Below, one piece after another: positions 13,284 to 25,033 of a stretch of DNA of 64,000 bases; position 1 is the first letter of the stretch; each line of letters starts with the position of its first letter. The position numbers and the translations under genes are program-made. Source of the DNA: Tetrahymena elliotti 4EA. Lineage: Eukaryota > Ciliophora > Oligohymenophorea > Hymenostomatida > Tetrahymenidae. The notes beneath the pieces are model-generated. The model was not told the origin of the DNA. It made no database searches and was given only the letters and a program-made list of their open reading frames with translations. The stretch covers positions 62,661-126,660 of the forward strand of contig JH720370.1 in NCBI GenBank assembly GCA_000231825.2, given 5' to 3'.

Positions 13284-13809
13284 AATGTAATAAACTGAGT
13301 GAATAGATATATCTTCAATAATTAATTTATAATATACCTTATCAGTTCATACATACATTCATTTGCTTGCTTGATTGTTGATAGATTGGCTTGATTAAAA
13401 CAATAATAGATATCTAACATCAAATCGCATAATTTACTCAATTACATGTACAAATAAACAAACAAACAAACAAACTAAACAAATAAATGATATGAAAATT
13501 GGATAAGAGTTAATCTTTTTTCAAAAGTATTATTTGCTAACCGTATTTGTGTGTATCTATCTTTTAACACAATATTCTACTTTTAATTTGTAATTCTATT
13601 CAAATCAATTTCTCTAATTAGTTTATTCTGAGCATTTCATACATAACTCGATCAATTTAAAAATGTGCTATTTTCAAATTTATTAAAAATTTTTCCTTTC
13701 AAATGAATAGAAAATAATATTTTTCTATTTAAAATTAATTATTTCAACAATTTTTTTATTTTTTGTTATTGTTAGTTTGTAAATTCAAAGTGATAATTAA
13801 AAAAAATTC
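13284..13809. other. intergenic with an AAAC microsatellite
   Basis: A short (ACAA)n tract lies near 13452-13475. Otherwise it is AT-rich spacer between the mitochondrial gene and the first tRNA, with an A-run at 13799-13806 that reads as a T-run terminator for that tRNA. Confidence 0.6.
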
Positions 13810-13889
13810 GTCAGCTGCAGGATTCGAACCTGCGCGGGTAAACCCAATGGATTTCAAGTCCACCTCCTTAACCACTCGGACAAACTGAC
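13810..13889 (-). tRNA. tRNA-Ser(UGA), copy 1
   Basis: Reverse complement runs from GTCAGTTTGTCCGAGTGGTT to AGCTGAC. The acceptor stem is seven pairs with one G-T. The D arm, A/B-box sequences (GTGGTTAAGG; GGTTCGAACC) and a long type II variable arm (TGGGTTTACCCGCG) are present. The anticodon loop CTTGAAA gives anticodon TGA, reading UCA serine; it is not a suppressor of the UGA stop. The CCA end is not encoded, as expected for a nuclear gene. A T-run just 3' (plus-strand A-run 13799-13806) is the Pol III terminator. Confidence 0.97.
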
Positions 13890-14232
13890 TCAACTGATAT
13901 TAAATCCATTATTTTTTAGATCCATATTAAATAAAATTAAAAAAATTTGTTTACGAAAGATACTGTTGTTTATTAATACTGAAATAAGAATAAAAATAGA
14001 CATTGTGATTAAATAGGAGCTCTCTGAGAAAGAATTTATTTTAAAAATAAAGCAATTTTGGCCAATAATAGATAAAATATTTGCTCAAGATTTTCTTTCT
14101 AATCTATCCTTTTAATAAATAAAATAATTTTTAGATTTTTGAATAATTTAGTAATACGCTGTGTTCTCTCTCTCAATCAAAATATTGATTTAATTAAAGA
14201 TTTTTTAAAGATATACCAAAATAAAAAAATTC
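13890..14232. other. spacer between tRNA genes
   Basis: AT-rich, no coding signal. An A-run at 14222-14228 is the terminator of the second tRNA on the minus strand. Confidence 0.6.
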
Positions 14233-14312
14233 GTCAGCTGCAGGATTCGAACCTGCGCGGGTAAACCCAATGGATTTCAAGTCCACCTCCTTAACCACTC
14301 GGACAAACTGAC
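14233..14312 (-). tRNA. tRNA-Ser(UGA), copy 2
   Basis: Identical over all 80 bases to the copy at 13810-13889, 423 bp away and on the same strand. Flanking sequences match only in the last few terminator bases (AAAAATTC before the 3' end), so the copies look older than their identity suggests, or are kept identical by selection or conversion. Confidence 0.97.
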
Positions 14313-14659
14313 TTACATGTCAAATACAGTTTAATTTTTCTTCACTTTATGTTGATTTAGAGATATTAATAAAAAGGACTAGCAATCTTAGAAAGATCTT
14401 GTGTTTTTTAATTTAAAAAAAATTAAATTTTAACAAATTTTATGAAAATCTCTATTTTTTATTGTTTTTTTATAGGGTTATAGTAGGTATTTATAATTGA
14501 AGTGAAATATTTATGTTTTTATTATTTAGTTGAAAAGGAACTTGAGGATTGGACAATAATTAAAGTCATGAATTAAACTCTATGTAAAATATATGAAATT
14601 TATAAAATTATACAAATTTAGATAAATTAATGAATATTTTTTTATTAATTTAAATGAAA
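14313..14659. other. intergenic
   Basis: AT-rich 3' flank of the scramblase gene; nothing recognised. Confidence 0.6.
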
Positions 14660-15998
14660 TCAAATTCTATTTTATTAGTTTTTTTGTTAAGGAGTTTCTT
14701 CGAAATATGAATAGTTAATTAAAATAGCTGTTGCAGTAAGTAAAGCTTTGTCTTCAACAGTTGCACCTGGTGGGAAAACAACTGAGAAATTATCAAGATT
14801 AGTAAAGCAAGCTTTGAGACATCCTGGACTTCTCTTTTAGATTTTATAATTAAAAAATTTAAATTTAAATTCATGGGATGAAACAAAATCTATTTAGTTT
14901 GTTGATTGCGTAAATTAAAAGATCTTAATTAATTAGCTATCATATGTAAATTAAATCTTTTTTAGCTCATAATTTTAGCAATCAAATATTTTTATATTTA
15001 TTTCAATATTCACAAAGAAAAAAAGATAAACCAAATTATAAATAATAATTAATACCTTAATGAGATTTGACAAGATGGTGCCATCAGGGCCTTTAACATC
15101 GAAATAAACAGTTTGACATGATTCACATGGCCATGGGCGACACATAATACCACATTAGCAGCATGAACCTTCAACAATAAACTTCAAGTTATGGGCTCTG
15201 TCATAAACGTGGACACCTAAATCACAGCAGTAGAAAGGATTAACAACTTTACCTGCATAAAGGTTTTAGCCATTATCAACTACATTAACTTCGACTTCAG
15301 GTCTTTTATTTTATTATTAAATTATTTTCATTTTTATATGCAAAGTAAGCTCAAATATTTTAAATCACTCATTTGTTGATTATTAAATCACACATTTGTT
15401 GATTATTAAATCACACATTTGTTGATTATTAAATCACATATTTGTTGATTAAAAAAATAAAAAGAACTTTTACCTGTTAAAACAAAGACAAGTACATCTG
15501 AAACTTCTATGCATATGTAAGAATGGGCCACTATTATAACTATCTACATGAATATCATATTCTCTGCAGTTAGCTCTTTTTATTTATTTAAAACAATTTA
15601 AAATCTTTTCTAAGCCTTGAACTAATGAAAAATAAATATTCTAGTTTGAAAATAATATTTTACGGCAAACAAATTCTCTAACAACATTCAGATTTTTCTT
15701 TACTTTGGAATAAGGGGATTTAACCTGCTTAGTTACCATTCACATCAGCAGGGAAGATTTAGAAATTCTATTTATTAAAATATCGTTTAATGAATGATTT
15801 AGAGCTACATAATATAATGAATTTGATCAAATGTTTTACGCAAGGCATATTAATACCACAAATCACTTCGAGAGGCTATAAATCTTCTTGGAGGAAAACA
15901 CCTGGGAGGTTTTAGAACTTTTGGAAACCACTCATCATCAAGAATTGATAGGAGTCATTTCCTGGATTGTTTTGATTTTAAACAAGGGGATTGTACAT
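14660..15998 (-). CDS. phospholipid scramblase family protein, 261 aa
   Basis: Five exons: 15840-15998, 15664-15767, 15474-15575, 15056-15302 and 14660-14833; all GT..AG introns join in phase (786 nt). The protein matches the scramblase (PLSCR/LOR-like) fold in order: a short proline-containing N-terminus, LEVICGINMPC, the CQRICLPANCREYDIHV strand region, a Cys-rich stretch RCTCLCFNRPEVEV that is likely palmitoylated, NPFYCCDLGVHVYD, then EGSCCQCGIMCRPWPCESCQ. It ends in the segment NLDNFSVVFPPGATVEDKAL, the usual Ca2+-binding and C-terminal helix region. The family moves phospholipids between membrane leaflets or acts as a membrane-bound regulator. Length is normal, and intron 3 carries a minisatellite. 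Confidence 0.92.
15361..15449. repeat. intronic minisatellite, 23-bp unit x4
   Basis: Four tandem copies of a unit like AAATCACACATTTGTTGATT plus ATT, with single-base differences (CACTC, CACAC, CACAC, CACAT). It lies wholly inside scramblase intron 15303-15473. Confidence 0.92.
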
Positions 15999-18158
15999 TT
16001 TTTGGAATTGTTGAAGTTTATTTTTTGTTAGATTATTTATTTATTTGATTATTATAATAATTAATTATTAAATAAACACTGAGGTAATTGATAGATAGAT
16101 AGATATATCAATATATAATTATTAATTGTCATACACAAGCCATACAATTTTTCAATTTTAGTTGAAATAAGATACAAATTTTATCATTATTTTGATTGAT
16201 GTTTGATCAAATTTCTTTTAAGAAAAGGTATGCATTTTTTTTCTGGTCAAAATAATTAATAAAGAAATTTTTTGTTTACGAAAAAGTGTAATCCTATCAT
16301 CTACTATATTAAATTGAAATTTTCCATATTTATGTTTATTTTATTATCATAAATATACTTTTATTTTATATATTTAGCTCCACTTACCCTACTGCCTCAA
16401 TTTAAACACAAAAGTTTACATTTATAGCCTACTCCAAATAAACCATTTTTATTTTTCAGAAAAATAAAAGTATTTTTTTTATATAATTGATAGCACTTGC
16501 GTAGTTATTTAGTTATCTACTTGTTGGGATATAAAATAACTAACTCTTTCAATTATTTCCAACAATTTTAAATTAGAGAAAGTAAGTTTAAATAAATGAT
16601 TAAAAATGTAATACTCGTATCATGTTTATTTAATACACTTTCAAGCTGTTGGATGTTTTTTCTAATTGAGAAGACCAAATTTTACTAATTTGATATTAGA
16701 AGCAGGAAAAAAGCTTCCTTACCTTACCTTAATTTTATCTTTTTATTTTTCTTGGGAGATATTAATAAAAAATTTAACACAAAAGAAATTTGAAAGTATT
16801 TTAGATTTTAAATAGTAGAAATTAGCCTAATATGCAATGATTTACTCTAATTTGACTATTTTTTATGAAGAATAATACATTTTTTTTAAAACTGATATAT
16901 CATTTTTCTAGTTTGTTGAAAATAGTTTAAGGCAGTTTTTAGATGCTTCCTTAACAAATCTTATAGCTTAATACTTATTCATTTTTTATTAGCTTACATA
17001 AACTTACTTATTGACATGATTAAAAATCCTTATTATCCAAGATTAAAAAATTTGAGAAAAAAAATAGTAAACAGTAAAAAATACATTATTTTTATATCAA
17101 AATTTATTTACTCTTTTCATTTAAAATCTTAAAAATCTAAAATTTACATGATAATTATTTATTTCTCAATAAATTTCTTTCTTTTTAATATTTTTTACAT
17201 TATTTTGTAACCATCTCTATTAGTAGCTTAGCATGAATAAATTCAAATTCGCTTCTTATGTATCCAACTTTTAAAAAATAGGTTTAGTTTATTAAAATAT
17301 CAGCTTTCTAAAACATTTCTATCAATTAAGAGAAACTTATTCTGCTTTTTTATCCAATTAAAAATTTTTTTTCGAGTGTTATTTCATTTTAATAAATTTT
17401 TGAGGATGATTTGTTTTAAAACTAAATTCAATTTTTTTAATTAGATAAATAATTATTGTTTTTTTATCAAATCAAAATTCATTTTAGCAATTATTTAATT
17501 CTTTTTCAAACTAAACCTCATCCTTTATCCCATGACTAGTTTTAATTTGAATTCATTTTTTTTTCTTTGTTCTTTTTAGATTGAAAAATGGTTTGATTCA
17601 TATTTAATTGATAAAATATTTTTTGGGACAGTCTAGAAATCAGTATTACAAGATTATTTGCAAAAAGCATTCGTAAATTTAAAAATCAAATAAGAATTTG
17701 CCTTGCTAAAAGATTACACTTATTTTGAAAAAAATATTAAGAATGATAAAGAATAAAAATTGATATAAAATATTTTTTTTAATATATTTTAGGAATACAT
17801 AAAAAGTAAAATAACATTTTATAGAAACAAGCAAACAAAATTATTTTTATCCGTTTTAAATAATGAGTAAAATTTAAAATAAGTAGAATCACAGAATATA
17901 AATAATGTTTTCATTTATTTAAAAACAATTATAATGTGAAGTTAACATATATGAATGGAAGTACTTTCTGTATTTATGTTTGATTGTCATTTCATGTTTT
18001 GAGTATTAAGAAAGTATTTGTTATCGTTTTTAGTGATTAATTGATTAATTAATTTAGTAATTTATCAAAACTTAAAGGATTCATACTCATTAATTTACTT
18101 TGTTATTAAAACAATTAATAGCAAAAACGAAAAATTGCAAGGTTAAAAAGTAATTATT
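15999..18158. other. long intergenic region
   Basis: About 2.1 kb of AT-rich DNA between a minus-strand and a plus-strand gene, so it should hold both promoters. A 54-codon minus-strand frame near 16.4 kb is open but has no family or codon signal. No RNA gene recognised. Confidence 0.55.
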
Positions 18159-19772
18159 ATGAGAATAAGTGCTATTATATTTCTAACAATTATAATTGGT
18201 ACTGCTATGGCAGTTACAATGAAAACTAAACTAAATTCTCCTTAAGCTAAAGCTATTGAAACATTAAGAAATACTAAGCGTTCATGGAGTAAACTTGTTT
18301 TAAATTTAGCTGAATTGCATATGATGATGAATGATGCTAGTTTTGAAGAATTAGAACAAGTTATTAATGACTTAATCTAAGATCTTAGTGATAAATCTAT
18401 AAGATATCAAAATAATTACAATGAGGAGACTTCTGCTCATATTGATGCTGTTGGCCGCTTTAATTCTGAGATTTCTTCAGCTAATAGCGATATTGCTTCA
18501 ACAACATCTTTATTGAATGATGTTTTATACCCAAAAAAGCATGATCTTCAAATAACAATAGCTAGCTAGGAATAAGACTTAGATGACTCTTAGTCATATA
18601 TTGATAAAATTACTAACGATAGAAATGAGGTAATTAACTTTTACTTAATTTTCTGCAAAAAAAACATAAAATTTTATTTCTCAAAATGATCAAAAGTTAA
18701 AATGATATGAAATCCATTCATTCTTTAATCAAAAACTATAAAAACAACTAAAACTGTTAAAAAAAAAGATTAGTTGAATTATCTTAATAAAATATTACAA
18801 ATAAAATGAATACGAAAGAAGTTTTTGTTTAAAATTTAACATAAATTTCAAAATAAGAAATGGTTTTCTTAATTTAAAAAGAAACTTTAATTATTTTTTA
18901 CAGACATAGAATTGAATAATATATTCATTGTTTCATAAAAAACTAAATAAACCTCTGAATATTGAAAAATAAAATGAATATGAATGATGTATTTGTTTGG
19001 AATTTCTGCAAGCAATATAAAATAAAAAATATTTTGATTTATTTGAAAAGAAACTTAAATTATTTTAATAGACATAGAAGTTAATCATATATAATATTTA
19101 ATTTTAACTTATTAATAGTCTCATAATAAATGGACTGAAAGAGTTGATGATCATAATTCAGCCATTGCAGCAATAGATGATGCAACAAAGATTTTAAATT
19201 AACTTTTATTTGGGGATCCTGTTTCTATGATTCAAGTCTAGGCATCTAAAAATGCTTTGATTAAGATTGAGAAATAACTGAGCAAAGAAATAGATTCTTC
19301 TTTAGCAAAGGCTCTGGTTGATTTAGCTACTAAAGAATATGCTAATTAAGAGACTGTTCGTAAGGTATTAGAAATGCTTGATTAAATTAAAAGTAGTATT
19401 TAAAACTCTCTTACAAGTGAAAATTCCAACGAAGATAGAGAGTAAAATGATTTTGATAAAAATGTAGAAATTACTAATGAACATATTTACAATGTTTCAA
19501 ACTCTCTTGCATAAAATAAAAACGATTTAGATAATACTGACAACACTATATAATAGAATGAAGCTTTTCTTACTCTAAGAAAGCAAGATTTAGTTGGTGC
19601 TACAAGTGATTTAGAATAAGAAGAGTTGCATTATTAACAAATTACAAACAACTTCAATGACATCATTGACTAAATCAACATCGAATTAGACTCAAGCCAC
19701 TAAGCTCAAGCTATAATATCAAACGGAACATTTGCAAGTTTCATATCTGAAAAATTCCATAGCATAGAATGA
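18159..19772 (+). CDS. secretory granule lattice (Grl-like) protein, 374 aa
   Basis: Exons 18159-18629 and 19119-19772 (471+654 nt) are separated by a 489-nt GT..AG intron. A clean signal peptide MRISAIIFLTIIIGTAMA is followed by an acidic, almost entirely alpha-helical, coiled-coil-prone chain rich in D, E, N, S and Q. The motif WTERVDDHNSAIAAIDDATK is the form seen in Tetrahymena Grl and Paramecium trichocyst matrix proteins, repeated weakly later. Family members are processed in the secretory pathway and assemble the Ca2+-responsive crystalline core of mucocysts. Size is in the family range. Which Grl member it is cannot be told. Confidence 0.8.
18775..19110 (+). repeat. direct duplication inside the Grl-like intron
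   Basis: Two diverged copies of about 150 bp, near 18785-18935 and 18960-19100. Both read AAATAAAATGAATA, then TTTGTTT..AATTT, AAAAAGAAACTT or AAAAGAAACTT, and TAGACATAGAA-like ends. It accounts for much of the intron's length. Confidence 0.65.
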
Positions 19773-20331
19773 ATTAATTAATAGCTATGAAAATCTTAAA
19801 ATTAATAAAGAAAAATGTATTGAATTGAAATATGATTGTTTGTTTGTTTGTAAGTAAAATAAATTAGCCAAATCTGCATTTTACACTTTTTAATTTTCTT
19901 TTTTATCAATTTTATATTTATTTTGCATTTTAAACACCATAAATCCTTAATAAGAAATCCAACAGAATTAAAAGGGTGTTAAAATTTTTAATTTTTTAAA
20001 ATCTATTATTTTCTTTTAATAACAAAAATTTGATATATTCATTTTAAAAGAAATACAATATATTGTTAATTCTTTTTAATTAATTCATTTAATTCTTTTT
20101 AATTAATACACCACCTACCTCATTATCCCTTTATTAAAAGTTTTAAAAGGATCGTTGATGAATTAAATTTGCTTGAATATTAGCAAAATTTTCTAAAAAT
20201 GAATAAAATTTTGAGTATAAATTTTTAATTAATTAATTTATCAAACTTCAATCAATCAAATATCTAAAAAATTTGAAAAAATAAAAAAATGTAGATGTAG
20301 AATAATATAATATGTTTTAAAAATCTCAATG
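19773..20331. other. intergenic
   Basis: AT-rich spacer before the LRR gene B. The last 60 bp resemble the sequence upstream of the leader exons of arrays A and C, suggesting that the promoter was copied with the gene. Confidence 0.55.
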
Positions 20332-23300
20332 ATGTATTTAAATTCCGATAAATATGAACAAATATTTACTTTTTATCTATTTAAAGTTACTTTAATCTAA
20401 TTTAACTTCTAAAGAAAATCTTTCTATTAGCTTGAGGTATAATTGTTAATATTTTTTAAAATAATTAAATCTCTATACTTTGACACTTACTTAAATAATC
20501 TATTGTAAAAATAGTGTTAAATTTTCTTTTAATATGACAAATATTTATTGAGTGAAGTTTTAACTAGCTAGTTGACTAACTTCTTGATATTTATCTAGGC
20601 TCATTGATTAATTTTTATTTGTTGTTTTCAGATTCATTCAATTTTTATCTTTTTTCATTCTTTAAAATATTTTTTTTCAACATTTTTTATTTTTAAAAGG
20701 GAAAAGAATATTGGTGAAAAGGGTTCATAAGAATTAGGATCTAGCTTAGCAAAATTCATTAATCTCTAAACTTTGATCCTTGAGCTATAGTAAAAATTGA
20801 TTGTGTTTAAATAGAAATAAATGAATACTTTACTTTAACAATGACATACTAATTAATTTTAGTTAATTTACATGATAATTGTTATTTAGTTCATTCATTA
20901 ATTTGTTTTCTTTTTTCTTCAAATTTTATGTTTTTTTCATTTTTAAAAATATTTCTTTATTTTTTAAAAGGGGAAATAATATCAGTGAATTCAGCATATA
21001 AGCATTAGGATCTGGCTTAGCAAAATGTTCAAATCTCTAAACTTTGGATCTTAACCTAAGGTAACTACATTTAATCCAGTTAGACTTTATATGCATTTTG
21101 GAAGAAATAAATAAAGATTATTAATTAATGAGCAACAGACTAACTAAGTTATTTGATATTTATTTAACTCATTAATTTTTATTTGTTTTTTTAAGATTTA
21201 ATTTTAATTTTTTTTTTCTCATATTTTTCAATATTTATTTTTCTAATTTTTAAAAAGGGAAAGTATTATTAGTAACATGGTTATATAAATATTAGGATCT
21301 GAGTTAGCAAAATGCTCTAAACTCTAAACTTTGACTCTTTTCCTCTAGTAAAAATACTGTTGATATTAATTATGAATTTTCGAATGAATAAAAAAGACCA
21401 ATTCAGGAGTAATAACTGACTAATTTTATTGGCCTACGAGATATTATTTTTTGTATCATTCATTCATTTGATTTTATGTTTTTTCTGATTGATTTAAATA
21501 TCACTTTATTCAATTATTTATTTTTCTGATTTTTTTCCAGAGAAATTAATATCGGCTAAACAGGTGCATAAGGATTAGGATCTGGCTTAGGAAAATGCTC
21601 TAATCTTTAAACTTTGACTCTTTACCTCTAGTAAAAAATAGTGTTTAAATAAGAATTATTCTTTTTTAATTAACAAATATTTTAATTTATGAGCAAACGA
21701 CTTACTAATTTGTGTTTTATTTACTGCTAATTCAATTTCGATCTCCTCAGTACTATCCACTCATTTTGAGATTTCCCAAAAAATATGGGATCTCCCCACT
21801 AAAAAATAATGTAAATATCACATTAAATTAAATTAAATAAATTAAATAATAAGTGGTTATTGCATCCTTTCATTTAGTAAGCAATTCCATTCATTTTTAT
21901 CATAATATAAAATATTGAGATTGATTTTCATTAAAATTTAAAGTTATTTGAATTAATTTTTTTCTAAAATATTTATTCATATTAAGATCTCCCCAATTAA
22001 TATTTGGGGATATCACTAGGGAGATCTAAAAGGTATTGATAGGAATTTATATTAGTTTGGCTTACTTACTTACTCATTAATTTTTGTTTATTTTTTTCAG
22101 GTTTATTCAACTTTTAATGTTTTTCTCATTATTTTTAATATTTTTTGATCCAATATTTATTTTAATAATTTTTTAAAAGCTTCAATAATATTGGTGATGT
22201 GGGCATTTAGGAATTAGGATCTGGTTTATCAAAATGTCCTAATCTCAAAACTTTGACTCTATGGCTCTAGTAAAAATAGCATTTCAATATTAAAAGGAAT
22301 TTTTGAATAAATAAAATCTTTACTTTGTTATTACTAGCTAGTTGACTGACTGATTGACTAGTTTGGATTGGTTAAACTTGGTTTTTGTTTGGTTCATTAG
22401 TCTTTATTTTTTAGTTTTCAAATTGAATTCAAATAAATTAAACCTTTTAAGTTTTCTCATTCCTCTAAATATTTTTTGTTGGTCTGGTCGGTCTTTATTG
22501 AATTTATTTTTTAATATTTTAAAAGGGAAAATAGTATTGGTGAAATTGGTGCATAAGGATTAGTATCAGAGTTAGCAAAATGCTCTAATCTCTAAACTTT
22601 GACTCTTGGCTTCAAGTAAAAATATATTTTTAATATTAATTATTCATTTCTGAATAAATAAAAACTTTAATTTATAAGTAATGACTGAGACTAATTTGAA
22701 TTGGTTGATATTTTTTAGCTCAATAATATTTATTTGTTGGTTTTTTAGATTGAAATGAAGCTTTTAAGTTTTTCTTATTCTTTAAAATATTTCTTTTTTT
22801 GTAATTTTTTAAAAGTAACAATAATATTGGGGAAATTGGACTATAAAAAGTAGGATCTGAATTAGCAAAATGCTCTAATCTCTCAACTTTGACTCTTTAC
22901 ATCTAGTAAAAATATTAATTATGCATTTCTTAATAAATGAAGACTACAATTTATGAGTAACTAACTAACTAACTGGCTGATTTGAATTGGTTTTCTTTGA
23001 TATTTGTTTGGCTCATTCATTTGATTGATTCCTTCATTATTATTTTTAGTGTTTAAATTTTTAAGCTTTACTCATTATTTTCAATAATATTTTTTAATTT
23101 ATAAAAGCGATAATAATATTGGCCAAATGGGCCCATAAAGATTAGGATCCGAGTTATCTAAATGCTCTAATCTCTAAACTTTGAATCTTTATATCTTGTA
23201 AAAATAATCTTTCAATACTAATTATGCATTTTTAATGAATAAATAAATAAAGGCTTTAATGTATATGAGTGAAGATATTTCTTGGACTCTTTAATTTTTG

Positions 23301-24425
23301 TTTATTTTTTTACATTAAATTCCAATCATCAATCATCCTTTTCTCATTCTTTTAAATATTTATTCTTATTAATTTTTTAAAAGGGAAAGAAAAATTGATA
23401 ACTAGGGAGCAGAAGGATTAGGATGTGAGTTAACAAAATGCTTTAATCTCTAATCTTTGACTCTTGTACTAGCGTAAAAATAGTGTTTATGTTTTTTTTT
23501 ATCAATACAAATTTAATTAAATTAATGATTATTTTTCTCAATAAAAAATTATGGTTGCTTTTTTATGAGCATTTAAAATATATTTGTAGTTTTCATTCAT
23601 AAATAATTAAAATTTGTATATTTTTTTCATTCATATTTATCTTTATCTAGTGATTATTTTTATAATTCTTTAAAGCAATACTAATGTAGCTGAAATTGGT
23701 GCATAAAGATTAGGATCTGAATTAGCAAAATGCTAGAATCTCTAAACTTTGGAACTTTAGTTTTAGTAAAAATAGTGTTTCAATATTTTTTATGCATTTT
23801 TGATCAAACAAAAATTTTAATTAATTTATAAGCAAAACTAACTAACTAACTGATTGAAACATTTAGGTTGGATTGCTTTATCTATATTTAAGTCATCATT
23901 TTTATTTACAACTTTCAGATTAAATTCTAATTAATTTTATGTTTGTTTTTCTCAATCTTTTCAATATTTCTTTTAATATTATTTTAAAAGTTCTAGTAAG
24001 ATTGGTGAAACAGGAGCTTTAGCATTAGGATGTGGGTTAGCAAAATGCTCTAATCTCAAAATTTTAGATCTTTAACTCTAGTAAAAATATAGTTTTAAAA
24101 TTTATTATATGTTTGTAAATTAATAACAGCTTTAGTTTATGGGTAACTAACTAACTAACTAACTGATTGATTGAGCTACAGACTAATTTTAATTGGTTTA
24201 TTTGATATTGGCTTGGCTAATTAGTTTTTTATTTCTTTGTTTTCAGATTTAATTAAAATTAAAATATTTTCCTCATTTTCAATTTTCTTTATTTTTTTGT
24301 TTATTCAATATTCATTTTTCTAATATTTTAAAAGGGGAAATCGTATTGGTGAAGCAGTAGAACAAAGATTAAGATCAAAACTTCTTAAAACAAAAAGAGT
24401 AGTTTTGTTAACATTTTCCTGTTGA
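20332..24425 (+). CDS. intact exon-per-repeat LRR protein (array B), 417 aa
   Basis: Leader exon 20332-20504 (173 nt), then eleven exons of exactly 90 nt starting at 20700, 20971, 21258, 21541, 22180, 22526, 22816, 23108, 23384, 23676 and 23991, and a terminal exon 24335-24425 ending in TGA. Total 1254 nt. Every intron is phase 2, usually opening GTAAAAAT and closing TTTTAAAAG. Each 90-nt exon encodes one LRR of the type NNIGEIGAQGLGSELAKCSN then LQTLTLYL. The terminal exon shifts to a basic end (RLRSKLLKTKRVVLLTF). No signal peptide or membrane segment. There are no TGA codons or phase errors in 13 exons, so the gene is under constraint or very young. Function unknown; a ligand- or partner-binding LRR solenoid is expected. 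Confidence 0.8.
21755..22033. mobile_element. possible MITE-like insertion in an LRR intron
   Basis: The intron 21631-22179 is 549 nt, about twice its siblings. The surplus is bounded by inverted-repeat-like blocks: GAGATTTCCC (21768) and GGGATCTCCCC (21787) on the left, AGATCTCCCC (21985), TTTGGGGA (22003) and AGGGAGATCT (22018) on the right. The interior has no coding capacity. No clear target-site duplication was found, so this is tentative. Confidence 0.4.
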
Positions 24426-25033
24426 AAAAAATAACGAATTACTTACAAAAGAAATGGCAGATATTACTTTTTTTAAATGAACTAAAGATACATTTTATAA
24501 ATTGTTAAAATTATTATTGAAAAATTATAATTAATTTCAACTTAATTTATGAAGCTAAAAGAAAAAAAAATCTTCTCTTAATATTATAACTTGTTTATCT
24601 TTCTATTCTAATCAGATTTTTTTATTATTAAATTAAAAGATTATTACATAATAGTATTTCTTTACAAAAAATAAACTTTATTTAACAAACCAATTTATTA
24701 AATTAATAGATTACAATAATAAATAAAATTTTAAAACAAAATATATTAATTTTTAATAAATAAAATAGTTATTATTAATATGAGATTGCTTGATTGTTTT
24801 TTTGTTTATTTGTTTTAGTGGTTTTTTTATCATGAAATTTGATATTAATATTATACATATGGTAGTTACTCAAAATTTAGTCCCCTTAATTTCTAGAAAA
24901 ATAACTTTTCTTTAGGGTTTAATTTTAATTAAAACAGGACTTAATTTACCATAAGATCTTGCTTTCTTTAGAGTGATTATAGTATATTCTTTATAAGATA
25001 TAAATAAATTAAATAAAGACAACCCATTGATCA
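24426..25033. other. intergenic
   Basis: AT-rich. The first about 150 bp match the 3' flank of array A, and the first about 60 bp match that of array C (GAAATG.CAG..A..ACTT motif). Nothing else seen. Confidence 0.55.

Noticed and set aside
16371..16540. 54-codon open frame on the minus strand in the long spacer
   Set aside because: Length expected by chance with a single stop codon; no homology or splice context.
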